Shown in pieces: positions 1-10,107 of a stretch of 64,000 nt of DNA (positions are counted from its first letter, which is position 1; every line of letters begins with the position of its first letter). Position numbers and translations under genes: made by a program. The notes beneath the pieces are model-generated. The model did not search any database and was not told the DNA's origin. It saw only the letters and a list, made by a program, of their open reading frames with translations. The DNA is from Clusia tigrina (Eukaryota > Arthropoda > Insecta > Diptera > Clusiidae). The stretch covers positions 105,989,698-106,053,697 of the forward strand of contig OV050030.1 of assembly GCA_920105625.2 (NCBI GenBank). The letters are read 5' to 3'.

Positions 1-941
1 GAAGAATTCGGTTTGGAGGCTACAGGTACCGCGGAGGAACTGCGTAAGCGACTATCAGAGTTCTTCACTGAGACAGACCTGATTCAAGATCAGCAAAACC
101 GTCTAGAGAAGCTACAATCCATGTACGTTAGGAGCACGTCACCAAGGCTGGCTACGTCCATAGTTACCCGCGAAACGCTGGAAGTGGACAAGCCAGGAAC
201 ATTCACAGGTACAATACCAAAGGCATGGGATACAGAGTTTCGGAGAACATCACAGCATCACTCTGTGTCACCAACAGGCGTGGAACAAACGCACAGCGTA
301 GCAAACCATACGCAGTCATCGTTGACCAGGTGAGGAAGTGGTCTCTCAACTTTGACGGAGGGCGTGATCCGTTAGCATTTATAGAGCGAGTCGAGGAATT
401 AGCAGAAGTGTACGACATAAATAAGAATTTCCTCCCGCGTACTATGCCAGAACTGTTGAGGGAGCGCGCACTTATGTGGTACAGGAACAATAATCGTGCG
501 TGGCGCGATTCGACCTCGTACAGGAGAGACTTTCTTAAGTTCTTCCTACCGGCTCGCTACATGGAGAAACTCGAAGACCAGATTCGACAGCGTTACCAGA
601 GACCTAGAGAAGCGTTCAAGCAGTATGTGGTCGAACTGCAGAATCTCATGCGGCAAGTGGATTATTCAGAGGAGCAGAAACTGGAAAGAATCTTCCAGAA
701 CAGCCTGCCACAGTTCCAGTTATACGTGCGCCGTAGAGATTTCGAATCGCTACAAGAGCTGGTACAGATGTCCGAAGATTTGGAGTGCATTCGGGGAGAA
801 GGCGAACTACTAACAATGCCAACCACAGAACGGAGAAGAGAGCAAGGTCCACCACGAGAGGTACGGAACCGTCAGGTGACGCTAGAGAGCAGAGCGACAC
901 TCATACAGCCTGCAGGCGTTGTGGCCAAAATGGTCATATAG
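1..941 (+). pseudogene. gag: gag of unit A1, partial and frameshifted
   Basis: Capsid-type Gag related to the B-family gag. The reading frame is lost near 300, where the sequence has GTAGCAAACC instead of the GTAGCTGCACC of A3-A8 (1 bp shorter plus a substitution). It continues in the next frame to the stop at 939-941. The same lesion is in A2. Confidence 0.9.
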
Positions 942-1684
942 CTCGCCAATGTCGCAACGCGCAGATATTGGTTTGTTGGGAGTGCGGGCGTAGGGAAGTG
1001 AGGACGATCGAGTGCTGCAAGCAGAGAGCACCACAAAACCGAAGACTACAGTCAGAAGCACAGCACAGATCAGAACAGCGGCAACAAACCTCACAATTGG
1101 AAAAAGCATTACACTGTGTCGGGCAACGAATCTGCGCCACCGTTTCCATAGGCACAGAAACCATCACCGCGACACTGGATACAGGTGCAACTAACAGTTT
1201 TGTGAGCAGAGAGCTAGTACGAAAGCTACGCGCTTCCACCAGCAAATTGGGAAAATCCCATACTAGAGTGCGTATGGCAGACGGCAGTAGTAGGACAGTC
1301 AGAGAGACGTGTGTGACGAATGTAAAGCTTGGAGAGAAGGCACGCAATCTAGAGCTACTGGTCATGCCGGACTCCAGTGATGATCTGCTCCTGGGAATAG
1401 ACTTCATGACAAGCCTGGGAACAACATTGAAATGCGGTGATCAGGAGATCACATTGGGACCTCATAACAGTTGCGTGCAGCCCCGAGAAATTGCAACGTG
1501 CACGACAATTCGTGTTGAGAATCTCCCTCATTTCAATGCATCCCATTTCAAGAAGCACACCAACGTCAGAAATTCTAAGCAACAGACGCACAGCAAAGAA
1601 TACACAGAAAAGCAACGCATTCGAAAACACACACCACTAGGAACAAATATGAGTCACGCAACGAATTCACCTGCCACGGACTAA
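737..1684 (+). CDS. Nucleocapsid zinc knuckle plus aspartic protease frame, A1
   Basis: Open from 737, after a TAG at 734-736, to 1684. It has the CX2CX4HX4C knuckle and the LDTGAT protease motif; see the A7 entry for the full description. The frame is -1 relative to gag and has no ATG near its start, so expression would need a frameshift. Confidence 0.8.
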   Translation, partial: RFRIATRAGTDVRRFGVHSGRRRTTNNANHRTEKRARSTTRGTEPSGDAREQSDTHTACRRCGQNGHIARQCRNAQILVCWECGRREVRTIECCKQRAPQNRRLQSEAQHRSEQRQQTSQLEKALHCVGQRICATVSIGTETITATLDTGATNSFVSRELVRKLRASTSKLGKSHTRVRMADGSSRTVRETCVTNVKLGEKARNLELLVMPDSSDDLLLGIDFMTSLGTTLKCGDQEITLGPHNSCVQPREIATCTTIRVENLPHFNASHFKKHTNVRNSKQQTHSKEYTEKQRIRKHTPLGTNMSHATNSPATD

Positions 1685-1695
1685 GCCGAGCGAAA

Positions 1696-2370
1696 GTGGA
1701 CAACGTATCCCACAAAGGCATAGAGAGAAGGACTTCCCAGGAATCAACACATGGACGTCGGAAAAAGGACGCGAGCGCACCCCAGAGCAAGAAGGTCGCA
1801 CACCGAAGGCGACCCACCATCAGAGCAATCAGCGTACCTACTAGGTCAACACCAGTGAGAAACAGCCGAGACATACCACGTGGACGCTACGACAGATCAA
1901 GGGACAACCAGGGTGCAATCGAGTGCACCAACAACAGCAGAAGCGACGACAAGAGAGACAAACGTAACTCCAAAAGCCACCGCAGCAAACGAATTAAACA
2001 ATGGAACGGGGCTCCATGGAGAACGCCAACAGAGAAACGGATGCCAATCACAGGCGACTCAGCGATACGATTGAAGTCATACACATCCGACAGTGAAAAA
2101 CCAGAGAAGACTAAACGTAAACACACGGGGACACCGCCAACACTGAATGCCACATCCGGGGAAGACCTCCACTTCCACAACGTAGCCGAACTCAGGGGAC
2201 CCAAGGCAGATGGCTTACCAGCGACACTACTGGCAGATACGATAGCCACTCACAAGGAGAGCCAAGCCAAGAGGAAACGCCTGCGCTTTCAACGACCTCC
2301 GTACCGAGTAGTACTATACCGCGGAGAAGCATCCATTATCTTCCGTCCGCAAAGTAGGGAGGAAGTGTGA
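1696..2370 (+). CDS. Basic C-terminal tail frame of unknown function, A1
   Basis: A 224-codon Lys/Arg/Ser-rich frame whose stop lies inside the first bases of LTR1. It begins at GTG and not ATG, and the frame is open upstream. It is fused in frame to protease in A10, so it is probably the downstream part of one ancestral protein. It differs from A2 at 2251 (CTCACAAGG here, CTCTCAAGG in A2). Confidence 0.6.
   Translation: MDNVSHKGIERRTSQESTHGRRKKDASAPQSKKVAHRRRPTIRAISVPTRSTPVRNSRDIPRGRYDRSRDNQGAIECTNNSRSDDKRDKRNSKSHRSKRIKQWNGAPWRTPTEKRMPITGDSAIRLKSYTSDSEKPEKTKRKHTGTPPTLNATSGEDLHFHNVAELRGPKADGLPATLLADTIATHKESQAKRKRLRFQRPPYRVVLYRGEASIIFRPQSREEV
2351..2365 (+). promoter_or_regulatory. Polypurine tract before LTR1 (plus-strand primer)
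   Basis: AAAGTAGGGAGGAAG lies directly before the LTR start TGTGACGAC. The same tract precedes every A LTR, and B has a nearly identical AAAGTAGGGAGGACA. The position fits the RNase-H-resistant plus-strand primer of LTR elements. Confidence 0.75.
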
Positions 2371-2579
2371 CGACGGAAAATACTACAAGTATTTTCCGCA
2401 CACAGAATTCATACACAGCATGCAACATCACACAGCCTAACAAAAAGTAACTACCTCCCATGCTAAATGCAACAACAAAGACAGCATACAAGTATAACAA
2501 AACATTTACGCACAGACGATCTGACCAATTAGCGTAAAGGTTTTAATGAACTCAGACACGTAAAGTGTCATACTGAACA

Positions 2580-3142
2580 CTACAGCGACCAAAGGCGGAA
2601 CACGGAGAAAAACGAGAGAGAAACACACAAAGCATTCAGCAGGCGGAGTACAAATAAATATGTATAACAACAACAACAACAACAGTACAGCGTCCGAAGG
2701 CGGAACACGGAGAAACAGAAACACGCCAACCGATCGCAAGCGCAAAGCAGGAAACAGGCGGAGTACAAATAAATATTTATCGCAACAACAACAACAACAA
2801 CAACACTACAACGATCGAAGGCGGAACACAGAGAAACACGAAAGAGCACCACACACACGCTAACCGATCGCACACGCAAAGCAGTAAGCAGGCAGAGTGC
2901 AAACCAATCTCTGCAACAACAACAACACTACAGCGACCGAAGGCGGAGCACGATCGTAAACACAGAGCAGTAAGCAGGCGGAATGCGAACAAATATTTCA
3001 ACAACAACAACACTATAGCGACCGAAGGCGAAACACAGAGGAAAACAAGAGCGCACCACACACACGCTAACCGATCGCAAACGCAAAGCTGTAAACAGGC
3101 AGAGTACGAAGAAATGTTTCTACAACAACAACAACACGACAA
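2580..3142 (+). repeat. U3 modular quasi-tandem repeats with (CAA)n
   Basis: About five diverged modules of roughly 80-130 bp. Each has a CAA run, then CACTACAGCGACCGAAGGCGG, purine-rich sequence, CACACACGCTAACCGATCG, and GCAGGCGGAGTACAAATAAAT. The same block occurs in every A LTR; LTR10 to LTR13 carry extra modules. Repeated putative factor sites upstream of the start region suggest an enhancer, but this is inference. Confidence 0.7.
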
Positions 3143-3212
3143 CTAACAGCAGCGACGAGGCCACACTACTGCATGCAACAGCTATGCTGGACAACTTAAC
3201 AATAAATAAAAC

Positions 3213-3375
3213 GCAGACAGAGCCAGGAGTTTATGGTTTTGACCGACTCTCCCTGGAACACATACGCAAAACAGACAGAGCCAGGAGTTTATGGTTTTGA
3301 CCGACTCTCCCTGGGACACATACGCAACACAGACAGAGCCAGGAGTTTATGGTTTTGACCGACTCTCCCTGGGAG
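3213..3375 (+). repeat. 58-bp tandem hairpin repeats of the family A LTR (three copies)
   Basis: The stem arms CCAGGAG and CTCCCTGG (one bulged C) start at 3223, 3281 and 3339. The loop contains TTATGGTTTTGACCGA. The period is exactly 58 bp. Most other A LTRs have four copies. The loop motif is shared with the 76-bp repeats of B and, in reverse orientation, with the C repeats. Confidence 0.85.
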
Positions 3376-3576
3376 ACTAGTACAAACCACGGACACTACC
3401 ACGAGCACACAGAGTAGGGTAGTAATTACATATAATTATATATATGTATAGGAAATAAGTAGTAATTTTGAAAATAAATAAAAACACTTATTAAAACTCA
3501 TCCAACTGCAATAAATTTCTGTAAGCGACCCTGGAACCCGCTGAGTTTTTACCCCAGCGAAAACGAGTCGTTACAG

Positions 3577-3594
3577 TGGCGCCCGAGCAGGGAC
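3577..3594 (+). promoter_or_regulatory. Primer-binding site of A2
   Basis: TGGCGCCCGAGCAGGGAC starts one base after the LTR end. It resembles the tRNA-Lys-type primer-binding sites known from retroviruses and Osvaldo-like elements; the exact tRNA is not verified. Identical sites follow LTR3 (11369), LTR5 (19162), LTR6 (23062), LTR7 (26970), LTR8 (44537), LTR9 (48568) and LTR10 (54563). Confidence 0.85.
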
Positions 3595-3783
3595 TTTCAA
3601 AAGAAATTCAACGCATCTAATTTTAAACAGAAGTTCACTTATAGAACTCCTAGGAAATACATTCACAGAGCGATAAAGAACTACGTCGATCTACGCAGTC
3701 ACGCAGAAGAGTGCCGAATTAGCACCAGCTTAAAACACACGCACACACCCATTGTCTTCATCATCATCTAAGACGAGCACGGG
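3595..3783 (+). other. Leader between primer-binding site and gag, A2 (representative)
   Basis: About 190 bp of non-coding leader with no ORF of note; it contains ACACACGCACACACCC and CATCATCATC tracts. The same leader precedes gag in A3 to A11. In retroelements this stretch usually holds the packaging signal; nothing here proves it. Confidence 0.6.
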
Positions 3784-4781
3784 ATGGTGAAAACAAGTTG
3801 GTTGTGTTTGCTACACAAGGAGGAGCTGGTGATTTTTGCCGAAGAATTCGGTTTGGAGGCTACAGGTACCGCGGAGGAACTGCGTAAGCGACTATCAGAG
3901 TTCTTCACTGAGACAGACCTGATTCAAGATCAGCAAAACCGTCTAGAGAAGCTACAATCCATGTACGTTAGGAGCACGTCACCAAGGCTGGCTACGTCCA
4001 TAGTTACCCGCGAAACGCTGGAAGTGGACAAGCCAGGAACATTCACAGGTACAATACCAAAGGCATGGGATACAGAGTTTCGGAGAACATCACAGCATCA
4101 CTCTGTGTCACCAACAGGCGTGGAACAAACGCACAGCGTAGCAAACCATACGCAGTCATCGTTGACCAGGTGAGGAAGTGGTCTCTCAACTTTGACGGAG
4201 GGCGTGATCCGTTAGCATTTATAGAGCGAGTCGAGGAATTAGCAGAAGTGTACGACATAAATAAGAATTTCCTCCCGCGTACTATGCCAGAACTGTTGAG
4301 GGAGCGCGCACTTATGTGGTACAGGAACAATAATCGTGCGTGGCGCGATTCGACCTCGTACAGGAGAGACTTTCTTAAGTTCTTCCTACCGGCTCGCTAC
4401 ATGGAGAAACTCGAAGACCAGATTCGACAGCGTTACCAGAGACCTAGAGAAGCGTTCAAGCAGTATGTGGTCGAACTGCAGAATCTCATGCGGCAAGTGG
4501 ATTATTCAGAGGAGCAGAAACTGGAAAGAATCTTCCAGAACAGCCTGCCACAGTTCCAGTTATACGTGCGCCGTAGAGATTTCGAATCGCTACAAGAGCT
4601 GGTACAGATGTCCGAAGATTTGGAGTGCATTCGGGGAGAAGGCGAACTACTAACAATGCCAACCACAGAACGGAGAAGAGAGCAAGGTCCACCACGAGAG
4701 GTACGGAACCGTCAGGTGACGCTAGAGAGCAGAGCGACACTCATACAGCCTGCAGGCGTTGTGGCCAAAATGGTCATATAG
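3784..4781 (+). pseudogene. gag: gag of unit A2, frameshifted
   Basis: ATG at 3784 in good context (GGGATGG). The frame is lost near codon 119 (about 4140) by the same 1-bp shortening as A1. Unshifted translation stops at 4171-4173, and the remaining capsid sequence continues in another frame to 4781. Confidence 0.92.
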
Positions 4782-5524
4782 CTCGCCAATGTCGCAACGC
4801 GCAGATATTGGTTTGTTGGGAGTGCGGGCGTAGGGAAGTGAGGACGATCGAGTGCTGCAAGCAGAGAGCACCACAAAACCGAAGACTACAGTCAGAAGCA
4901 CAGCACAGATCAGAACAGCGGCAACAAACCTCACAATTGGAAAAAGCATTACACTGTGTCGGGCAACGAATCTGCGCCACCGTTTCCATAGGCACAGAAA
5001 CCATCACCGCGACACTGGATACAGGTGCAACTAACAGTTTTGTGAGCAGAGAGCTAGTACGAAAGCTACGCGCTTCCACCAGCAAATTGGGAAAATCCCA
5101 TACTAGAGTGCGTATGGCAGACGGCAGTAGTAGGACAGTCAGAGAGACGTGTGTGACGAATGTAAAGCTTGGAGAGAAGGCACGCAATCTAGAGCTACTG
5201 GTCATGCCGGACTCCAGTGATGATCTGCTCCTGGGAATAGACTTCATGACAAGCCTGGGAACAACATTGAAATGCGGTGATCAGGAGATCACATTGGGAC
5301 CTCATAACAGTTGCGTGCAGCCCCGAGAAATTGCAACGTGCACGACAATTCGTGTTGAGAATCTCCCTCATTTCAATGCATCCCATTTCAAGAAGCACAC
5401 CAACGTCAGAAATTCTAAGCAACAGACGCACAGCAAAGAATACACAGAAAAGCAACGCATTCGAAAACACACACCACTAGGAACAAATATGAGTCACGCA
5501 ACGAATTCACCTGCCACGGACTAA
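4577..5524 (+). CDS. Nucleocapsid/protease frame, A2
   Basis: Intact frame with the zinc knuckle and LDTGAT. It ends at TAA 5522-5524, just before the tail frame. It has no ATG start and lies at -1 relative to the second gag segment. Confidence 0.8.
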   Translation, partial: RFRIATRAGTDVRRFGVHSGRRRTTNNANHRTEKRARSTTRGTEPSGDAREQSDTHTACRRCGQNGHIARQCRNAQILVCWECGRREVRTIECCKQRAPQNRRLQSEAQHRSEQRQQTSQLEKALHCVGQRICATVSIGTETITATLDTGATNSFVSRELVRKLRASTSKLGKSHTRVRMADGSSRTVRETCVTNVKLGEKARNLELLVMPDSSDDLLLGIDFMTSLGTTLKCGDQEITLGPHNSCVQPREIATCTTIRVENLPHFNASHFKKHTNVRNSKQQTHSKEYTEKQRIRKHTPLGTNMSHATNSPATD

Positions 5525-5535
5525 GCCGAGCGAAA

Positions 5536-6210
5536 GTGGACAACGTATCCCACAAAGGCATAGAGAGAAGGACTTCCCAGGAATCAACACATGGACGTCG
5601 GAAAAAGGACGCGAGCGCACCCCAGAGCAAGAAGGTCGCACACCGAAGGCGACCCACCATCAGAGCAATCAGCGTACCTACTAGGTCAACACCAGTGAGA
5701 AACAGCCGAGACATACCACGTGGACGCTACGACAGATCAAGGGACAACCAGGGTGCAATCGAGTGCACCAACAACAGCAGAAGCGACGACAAGAGAGACA
5801 AACGTAACTCCAAAAGCCACCGCAGCAAACGAATTAAACAATGGAACGGGGCTCCATGGAGAACGCCAACAGAGAAACGGATGCCAATCACAGGCGACTC
5901 AGCGATACGATTGAAGTCATACACATCCGACAGTGAAAAACCAGAGAAGACTAAACGTAAACACACGGGGACACCGCCAACACTGAATGCCACATCCGGG
6001 GAAGACCTCCACTTCCACAACGTAGCCGAACTCAGGGGACCCAAGGCAGATGGCTTACCAGCGACACTACTGGCAGATACGATAGCCACTCTCAAGGAGA
6101 GCCAAGCCAAGAGGAAACGCCTGCGCTTTCAACGACCTCCGTACCGAGTAGTACTATACCGCGGAGAAGCATCCATTATCTTCCGTCCGCAAAGTAGGGA
6201 GGAAGTGTGA
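5536..6210 (+). CDS. Basic tail frame, A2
   Basis: Intact 224-codon basic frame, stop inside the LTR2 start. It carries the CTCTCAAGG variant shared with A3 to A8 and not with A1 or A9 to A11. Confidence 0.6.
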   Translation: MDNVSHKGIERRTSQESTHGRRKKDASAPQSKKVAHRRRPTIRAISVPTRSTPVRNSRDIPRGRYDRSRDNQGAIECTNNSRSDDKRDKRNSKSHRSKRIKQWNGAPWRTPTEKRMPITGDSAIRLKSYTSDSEKPEKTKRKHTGTPPTLNATSGEDLHFHNVAELRGPKADGLPATLLADTIATLKESQAKRKRLRFQRPPYRVVLYRGEASIIFRPQSREEV

Positions 6211-6623
6211 CGACGGAAAATACTACAAGTATTTTCCGCACACAGAATTCATACACAGCATGCAACATCACACAGCCTAACAAAAAGTAACTACCTCCCA
6301 TGCTAAATGCAACAACAAAGACAGCATACAAGTATAACAAAACATTTACGCACAGACGATCTGACCAATTAGCGTAAAGGTTTTAATGAACTCAGACACG
6401 TAAAGTGTCATACTGAACACTACAGCGACCAAAGGCGGAACACGGAGAAAAACGAGAGAGAAACACACAAAGCATTCAGCAGGCGGAGTACAAATAAATA
6501 TGTATAACAACAATAACAACAACAGTACAGCGTCCGAAGGCGGAACACGGAGAAACAGAAACACGCCAACCGATCGCAAGCGCAAAGCAGGAAACAGGCG
6601 GAGTACAAATAAATATTTATCGC

Positions 6624-6657
<34 letters not shown>

Positions 6658-7485
6658 CTACAACGATCGAAGGCGGAACACAGAGAAACACGAAAGAGCA
6701 CCACACACACGCTAACCGATCGCACACGCAAAGCAGTAAGCAGGCAGAGTGCAAACCAATCTCTGCAACAACAACAACACTACAGCGACCGAAGGCGGAG
6801 CACGATCGTAAACACAGAGCAGTAAGCAGGCGGAATGCGAACAAATATTTCAACAACAACAACACTATAGCGACCGAAGGCGAAACACAGAGGAAAACAA
6901 GAGCGCACCACACACACGCTAACCGATCGCAAACGCAAAGCTGTAAACAGGCAGAGTACGAAGAAATGTTTCTACAACAACAACAACACGACAACTAACA
7001 GCAGCGACGAGGCCACACTACTGCATGCAACAGCTATGCTGGACAACTTAACAATAAATAAAACGCAGACAGAGCCAGGAGTTTATGGTTTTGACCGACT
7101 CTCCCTGGAACACATACGCAAAACAGACAGAGCCAGGAGTTTATGGTTTTGACCGACTCTCCCTGGGACACATACGCAAAACAGGCAGAGCCAGGAGTTT
7201 ATGGTTTTGACCGACTCTCCCTGGGACACATACGCAACACAGACAGAGCCAGGAGTTTATGGTTTTGACCGACTCTCCCTGGGAGACTAGTACAAACCAC
7301 GGACACTACCACGAGCACACAGAGTAGGGTAGTAATTACATATAATTATATATATGTATAGGAAATAAGTAGTAATTTTGAAAATAAATAAAAATACTTA
7401 TTAAAACTCATCCAACTGCAATAAATTTCTGTAAGCGACCCTGGAACCCGCTGAGTTTTTACCCCAGCGAAAACGAGTCGTTACA
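6206..7485 (+). repeat. LTR2 (family A), 1280 bp
   Basis: The longest CAA run is 11, and it has the CAATAACAAC variant and four hairpin repeats. It appears identical to LTR4 (13999-15278), including a CAGGCAGAG variant in the third hairpin spacer. The primer-binding site after it is deleted: TTACA is followed directly by GGGACTTTC. Confidence 0.93.
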
Positions 7486-7679
7486 GGGACTTTCAAAAGA
7501 AATTCAACGCATCTAATTTTAAACAGAAGTTCACTTATAGAACTCCTAGGAAATACATTCACAGAGCGATAAAGAACTACGTCCATCTACGCAGTCACGC
7601 AGAGGAGTGCCGAATTAGCACCAGCTTAAAACACACGCACACACCCATTGTCTTCATCATCATCTAAGACGAGCACGGG

Positions 7680-8678
7680 ATGGTGAAAACAAGTTGGTTG
7701 TGTTTGCTACACAAGGAGGAGCTGGTGATTTTTGCCGAAGAATTCGGTTTGGAGGCTACAGGTACCGCGGAGGAACTGCGTAAGCGACTATCAGAGTTCT
7801 TCACTGAGACAGACCTGATTCAAGATCAGCAAAACCGTCTAGAGAAGCTACAATCCATGTACGTTAGGAGCACGTCACCAAGGCTGGCTACGTCCATAGT
7901 TACCCGCGAAACGCTGGAAGTGGACAAGCCAGGAACATTCACAGGTACAATACCAAAGGCATGGGATACAGAGTTTCGGAGAACATCACAGCATCACTCT
8001 GTGTCACCAACAGGCGTGGAACAAACGCACAGCGTAGCTGCACCATACGCAGTCATCGTTGACCAGGTGAGGAAGTGGTCTCTCAACTTTGACGGAGGGC
8101 GTGATCCGTTAGCATTTATAGAGCGAGTCGAGGAATTAGCAGAAGTGTACGACATAAATAAGAATTTCCTCCCGCGTACTATGCCAGAACTGTTGAGGGA
8201 TCGCGCACTTATGTGGTACAGGAACAATAATCGTGCGTGGCGCGATTCGACCTCGTACAGGAGAGACTTTCTTAAGTTCTTCCTACCGGCTCGCTACATG
8301 GAGAAACTCGAAGACCAGATTCGACAGCGTTACCAGAGACCTAGAGAAGCGTTCAAGCAGTATGTGGTCGAACTGCAGAATCTCATGCGGCAAGTGGATT
8401 ATTCAGAGGAGCAGAAACTGGAAAGAATCTTCCAGAACAGCCTGCCATAGTTCCAGTTATACGTGCGCCGTAGAGATTTCGAATCGCTACAAGAGCTGGT
8501 ACAGATGTCCGAAGATTTGGAGTGCATTCGGGGAGAAGGCGAACTACTAACAATGCCAACCACAGAACGGAGAAGAGAGCAAGGTCCACCACGAGAGGTA
8601 CGGAACCGTCAGGTGACGCTAGAGAGCAGAGCGACACTCATACAGCCTGCAGGCGTTGTGGCCAAAATGGTCATATAG
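7680..8678 (+). pseudogene. gag: gag of unit A3, premature stop at codon 257
   Basis: The frame is otherwise intact from ATG 7680 to 8678. CAG is changed to TAG at 8448-8450, which truncates Gag inside the capsid region. It also has GATCGC (Asp) where others have GAGCGC (Glu). Both variants recur in A5; the stop also occurs in A4 and A6. Confidence 0.92.
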
Positions 8679-9421
8679 CTCGCCAATGTCGCAACGCGCA
8701 GATATTGGTTTGTTGGGAGTGCGGGCGTAGGGAAGTGAGGACGATCGAGTGCTGCAAGCAGAGAGCACCACAAAACCGAAGACTACAGTCAGAAGCACAG
8801 CACAGATCAGAACAGCGGCAACAAACCTCACAATTGGAAAAAGCATTACACTGTGTCGGGCAACGAATCTGCGCCACCGTTTCCATAGGCACAGAAACCA
8901 TCACCGCGACACTGGATACAGGTGCAACTAACAGTTTTGTGAGCAGAGAGCTAGTACGAAAGCTACGCGCTTCCACCAGCAAATTGGGAAAATCCCATAC
9001 TAGAGTGCGTATGGCAGACGGCAGTAGTAGGACAGTCAGAGAGACGTGTGTGACGAATGTAAAGCTTGGAGAGAAGGCACGCAATCTAGAGCTACTGGTC
9101 ATGCCGGACTCCAGTGATGATCTGCTCCTGGGAATAGACTTCATGACAAGCCTGGGAACAACATTGAAATGCGGTGATCAGGAGATCACATTGGGACCTC
9201 ATAACAGTTGCGTGCAGCCCCGAGAAATTGCAACGTGCACGACAATTCGTGTTGAGAATCTCCCTCATTTCAATGCATCCCATTTCAAGAAGCACACCAA
9301 CGTCAGAAATTCTAAGCAACAGACGCACAGCAAAGAATACACAGAAAAGCAACGCATTCGAAAACACACACCACTAGGAACAAATATGAGTCACGCAACG
9401 AATTCACCTGCCACGGACTAA
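8474..9421 (+). CDS. Nucleocapsid/protease frame, A3
   Basis: Intact frame with zinc knuckle and LDTGAT, no ATG start, -1 relative to gag. Confidence 0.8.
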   Translation, partial: RFRIATRAGTDVRRFGVHSGRRRTTNNANHRTEKRARSTTRGTEPSGDAREQSDTHTACRRCGQNGHIARQCRNAQILVCWECGRREVRTIECCKQRAPQNRRLQSEAQHRSEQRQQTSQLEKALHCVGQRICATVSIGTETITATLDTGATNSFVSRELVRKLRASTSKLGKSHTRVRMADGSSRTVRETCVTNVKLGEKARNLELLVMPDSSDDLLLGIDFMTSLGTTLKCGDQEITLGPHNSCVQPREIATCTTIRVENLPHFNASHFKKHTNVRNSKQQTHSKEYTEKQRIRKHTPLGTNMSHATNSPATD

Positions 9422-9432
9422 GCCGAGCGAAA

Positions 9433-10107
9433 GTGGACAACGTATCCCACAAAGGCATAGAGAGAAGGACTTCCCAGGAATCAACACATGGACGTCGGAA
9501 AAAGGACGCGAGCGCACCCCAGAGCAAGAAGGTCGCACACCGAAGGCGACCCACCATCAGAGCAATCAGCGTACCTACTAGGTCAACACCAGTGAGAAAC
9601 AGCCGAGACATACCACGTGGACGCTACGACAGATCAAGGGACAACCAGGGTGCAATCGAGTGCACCAACAACAGCAGAAGCGACGACAAGAGAGACAAAC
9701 GTAACTCCAAAAGCCACCGCAGCAAACGAATTAAACAATGGAACGGGGCTCCATGGAGAACGCCAACAGAGAAACGGATGCCAATCACAGGCGACTCAGC
9801 GATACGATTGAAGTCATACACATCCGACAGTGAAAAACCAGAGAAGACTAAACGTAAACACACGGGGACACCGCCAACACTGAATGCCACATCCGGGGAA
9901 GACCTCCACTTCCACAACGTAGCCGAACTCAGGGGACCCAAGGCAGATGGCTTACCAGCGACACTACTGGCAGATACGATAGCCACTCTCAAGGAGAGCC
10001 AAGCCAAGAGGAAACGCCTGCGCTTTCAACGACCTCCGTACCGAGTAGTACTATACCGCGGAGAAGCATCCATTATCTTCCGTCCGCAAAGTAGGGAGGA
10101 AGTGTGA
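9433..10107 (+). CDS. Basic tail frame, A3
   Basis: Intact 224-codon basic frame ending inside LTR3. No recognised domain. Confidence 0.6.
   Translation: MDNVSHKGIERRTSQESTHGRRKKDASAPQSKKVAHRRRPTIRAISVPTRSTPVRNSRDIPRGRYDRSRDNQGAIECTNNSRSDDKRDKRNSKSHRSKRIKQWNGAPWRTPTEKRMPITGDSAIRLKSYTSDSEKPEKTKRKHTGTPPTLNATSGEDLHFHNVAELRGPKADGLPATLLADTIATLKESQAKRKRLRFQRPPYRVVLYRGEASIIFRPQSREEV

Larger units (their letters stand above)
1..2365 (+). mobile_element. Family A unit A1, internal region (5' truncated by window start)
   Basis: Non-autonomous Ty3/gypsy-like unit. The window opens at about codon 20 of gag. Order: gag, NC-protease frame, basic tail frame, polypurine tract at 2351-2365, then LTR1. It is almost identical to A2 at an offset of exactly 3840 bp, including the same gag frameshift. 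No RT, RNase H or integrase motif occurs in any frame. Confidence 0.93.
2366..3575 (+). repeat. LTR1 (family A), 1210 bp, shared by A1 and A2
   Basis: It runs from TGTGACGAC to GTCGTTACA, imperfect terminal inverted repeats with TG...CA ends. It begins with a perfect 11-bp palindrome (2374-2384 with 2388-2398). U3 holds diverged modules with CCGAAGGCGG and (CAA)n, longest run 7. Three 58-bp hairpin repeats follow at about 3213-3375, then an AATAAATAAA polyadenylation-type signal near 3473, then U5. It lacks the 197-bp TATA/initiator segment found in LTR9 and LTR10. A primer-binding site follows at 3577-3594. Confidence 0.93.
3576..6205 (+). mobile_element. Family A unit A2, internal region
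   Basis: Complete internal region: primer-binding site, 208-bp leader to the gag ATG, gag, NC-protease frame, basic tail and polypurine tract. Gag is frameshifted as in A1. Its 3' half matches A4 at offset 7793, which places it at the left edge of the duplicated two-unit block. Confidence 0.93.
7486..10102 (+). mobile_element. Family A unit A3, internal region, primer-binding site deleted
   Basis: A 14-bp deletion between two CAG triplets removes nearly all of the primer-binding site at 7485/7486. Gag has a premature stop. It matches A5 at offset 7793. Confidence 0.93.

Noticed and set aside
934..1407. 157-codon antisense frame opposite nucleocapsid/protease, recurring in most A copies
   Set aside because: It shadows the real protease frame. 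It recurs only because the array is repeated, and it has no promoter or recognisable domain.
2580..3142. Antisense frames rich in Val, Leu and Cys and sense frames rich in Gln across the A LTR U3 (repeated in every LTR)
   Set aside because: They are translations of CAA/TTG runs and modular repeats. They vary with repeat number and have no protein features.
3213..3375. Regular direct repeats with dyad symmetry that look like a CRISPR array
   Set aside because: There are no unique spacers (the whole 58-bp or 76-bp unit repeats), they sit inside LTRs of eukaryotic elements, and no cas genes are present.
3420..3445. AT-rich TATAATTATATATATGTATA as the TATA box of A LTRs
   Set aside because: It lies after the hairpin repeats and close to the polyadenylation signal. 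LTR9 has a better TATA/initiator pair upstream. It cannot be excluded as a substitute promoter in the short LTRs.
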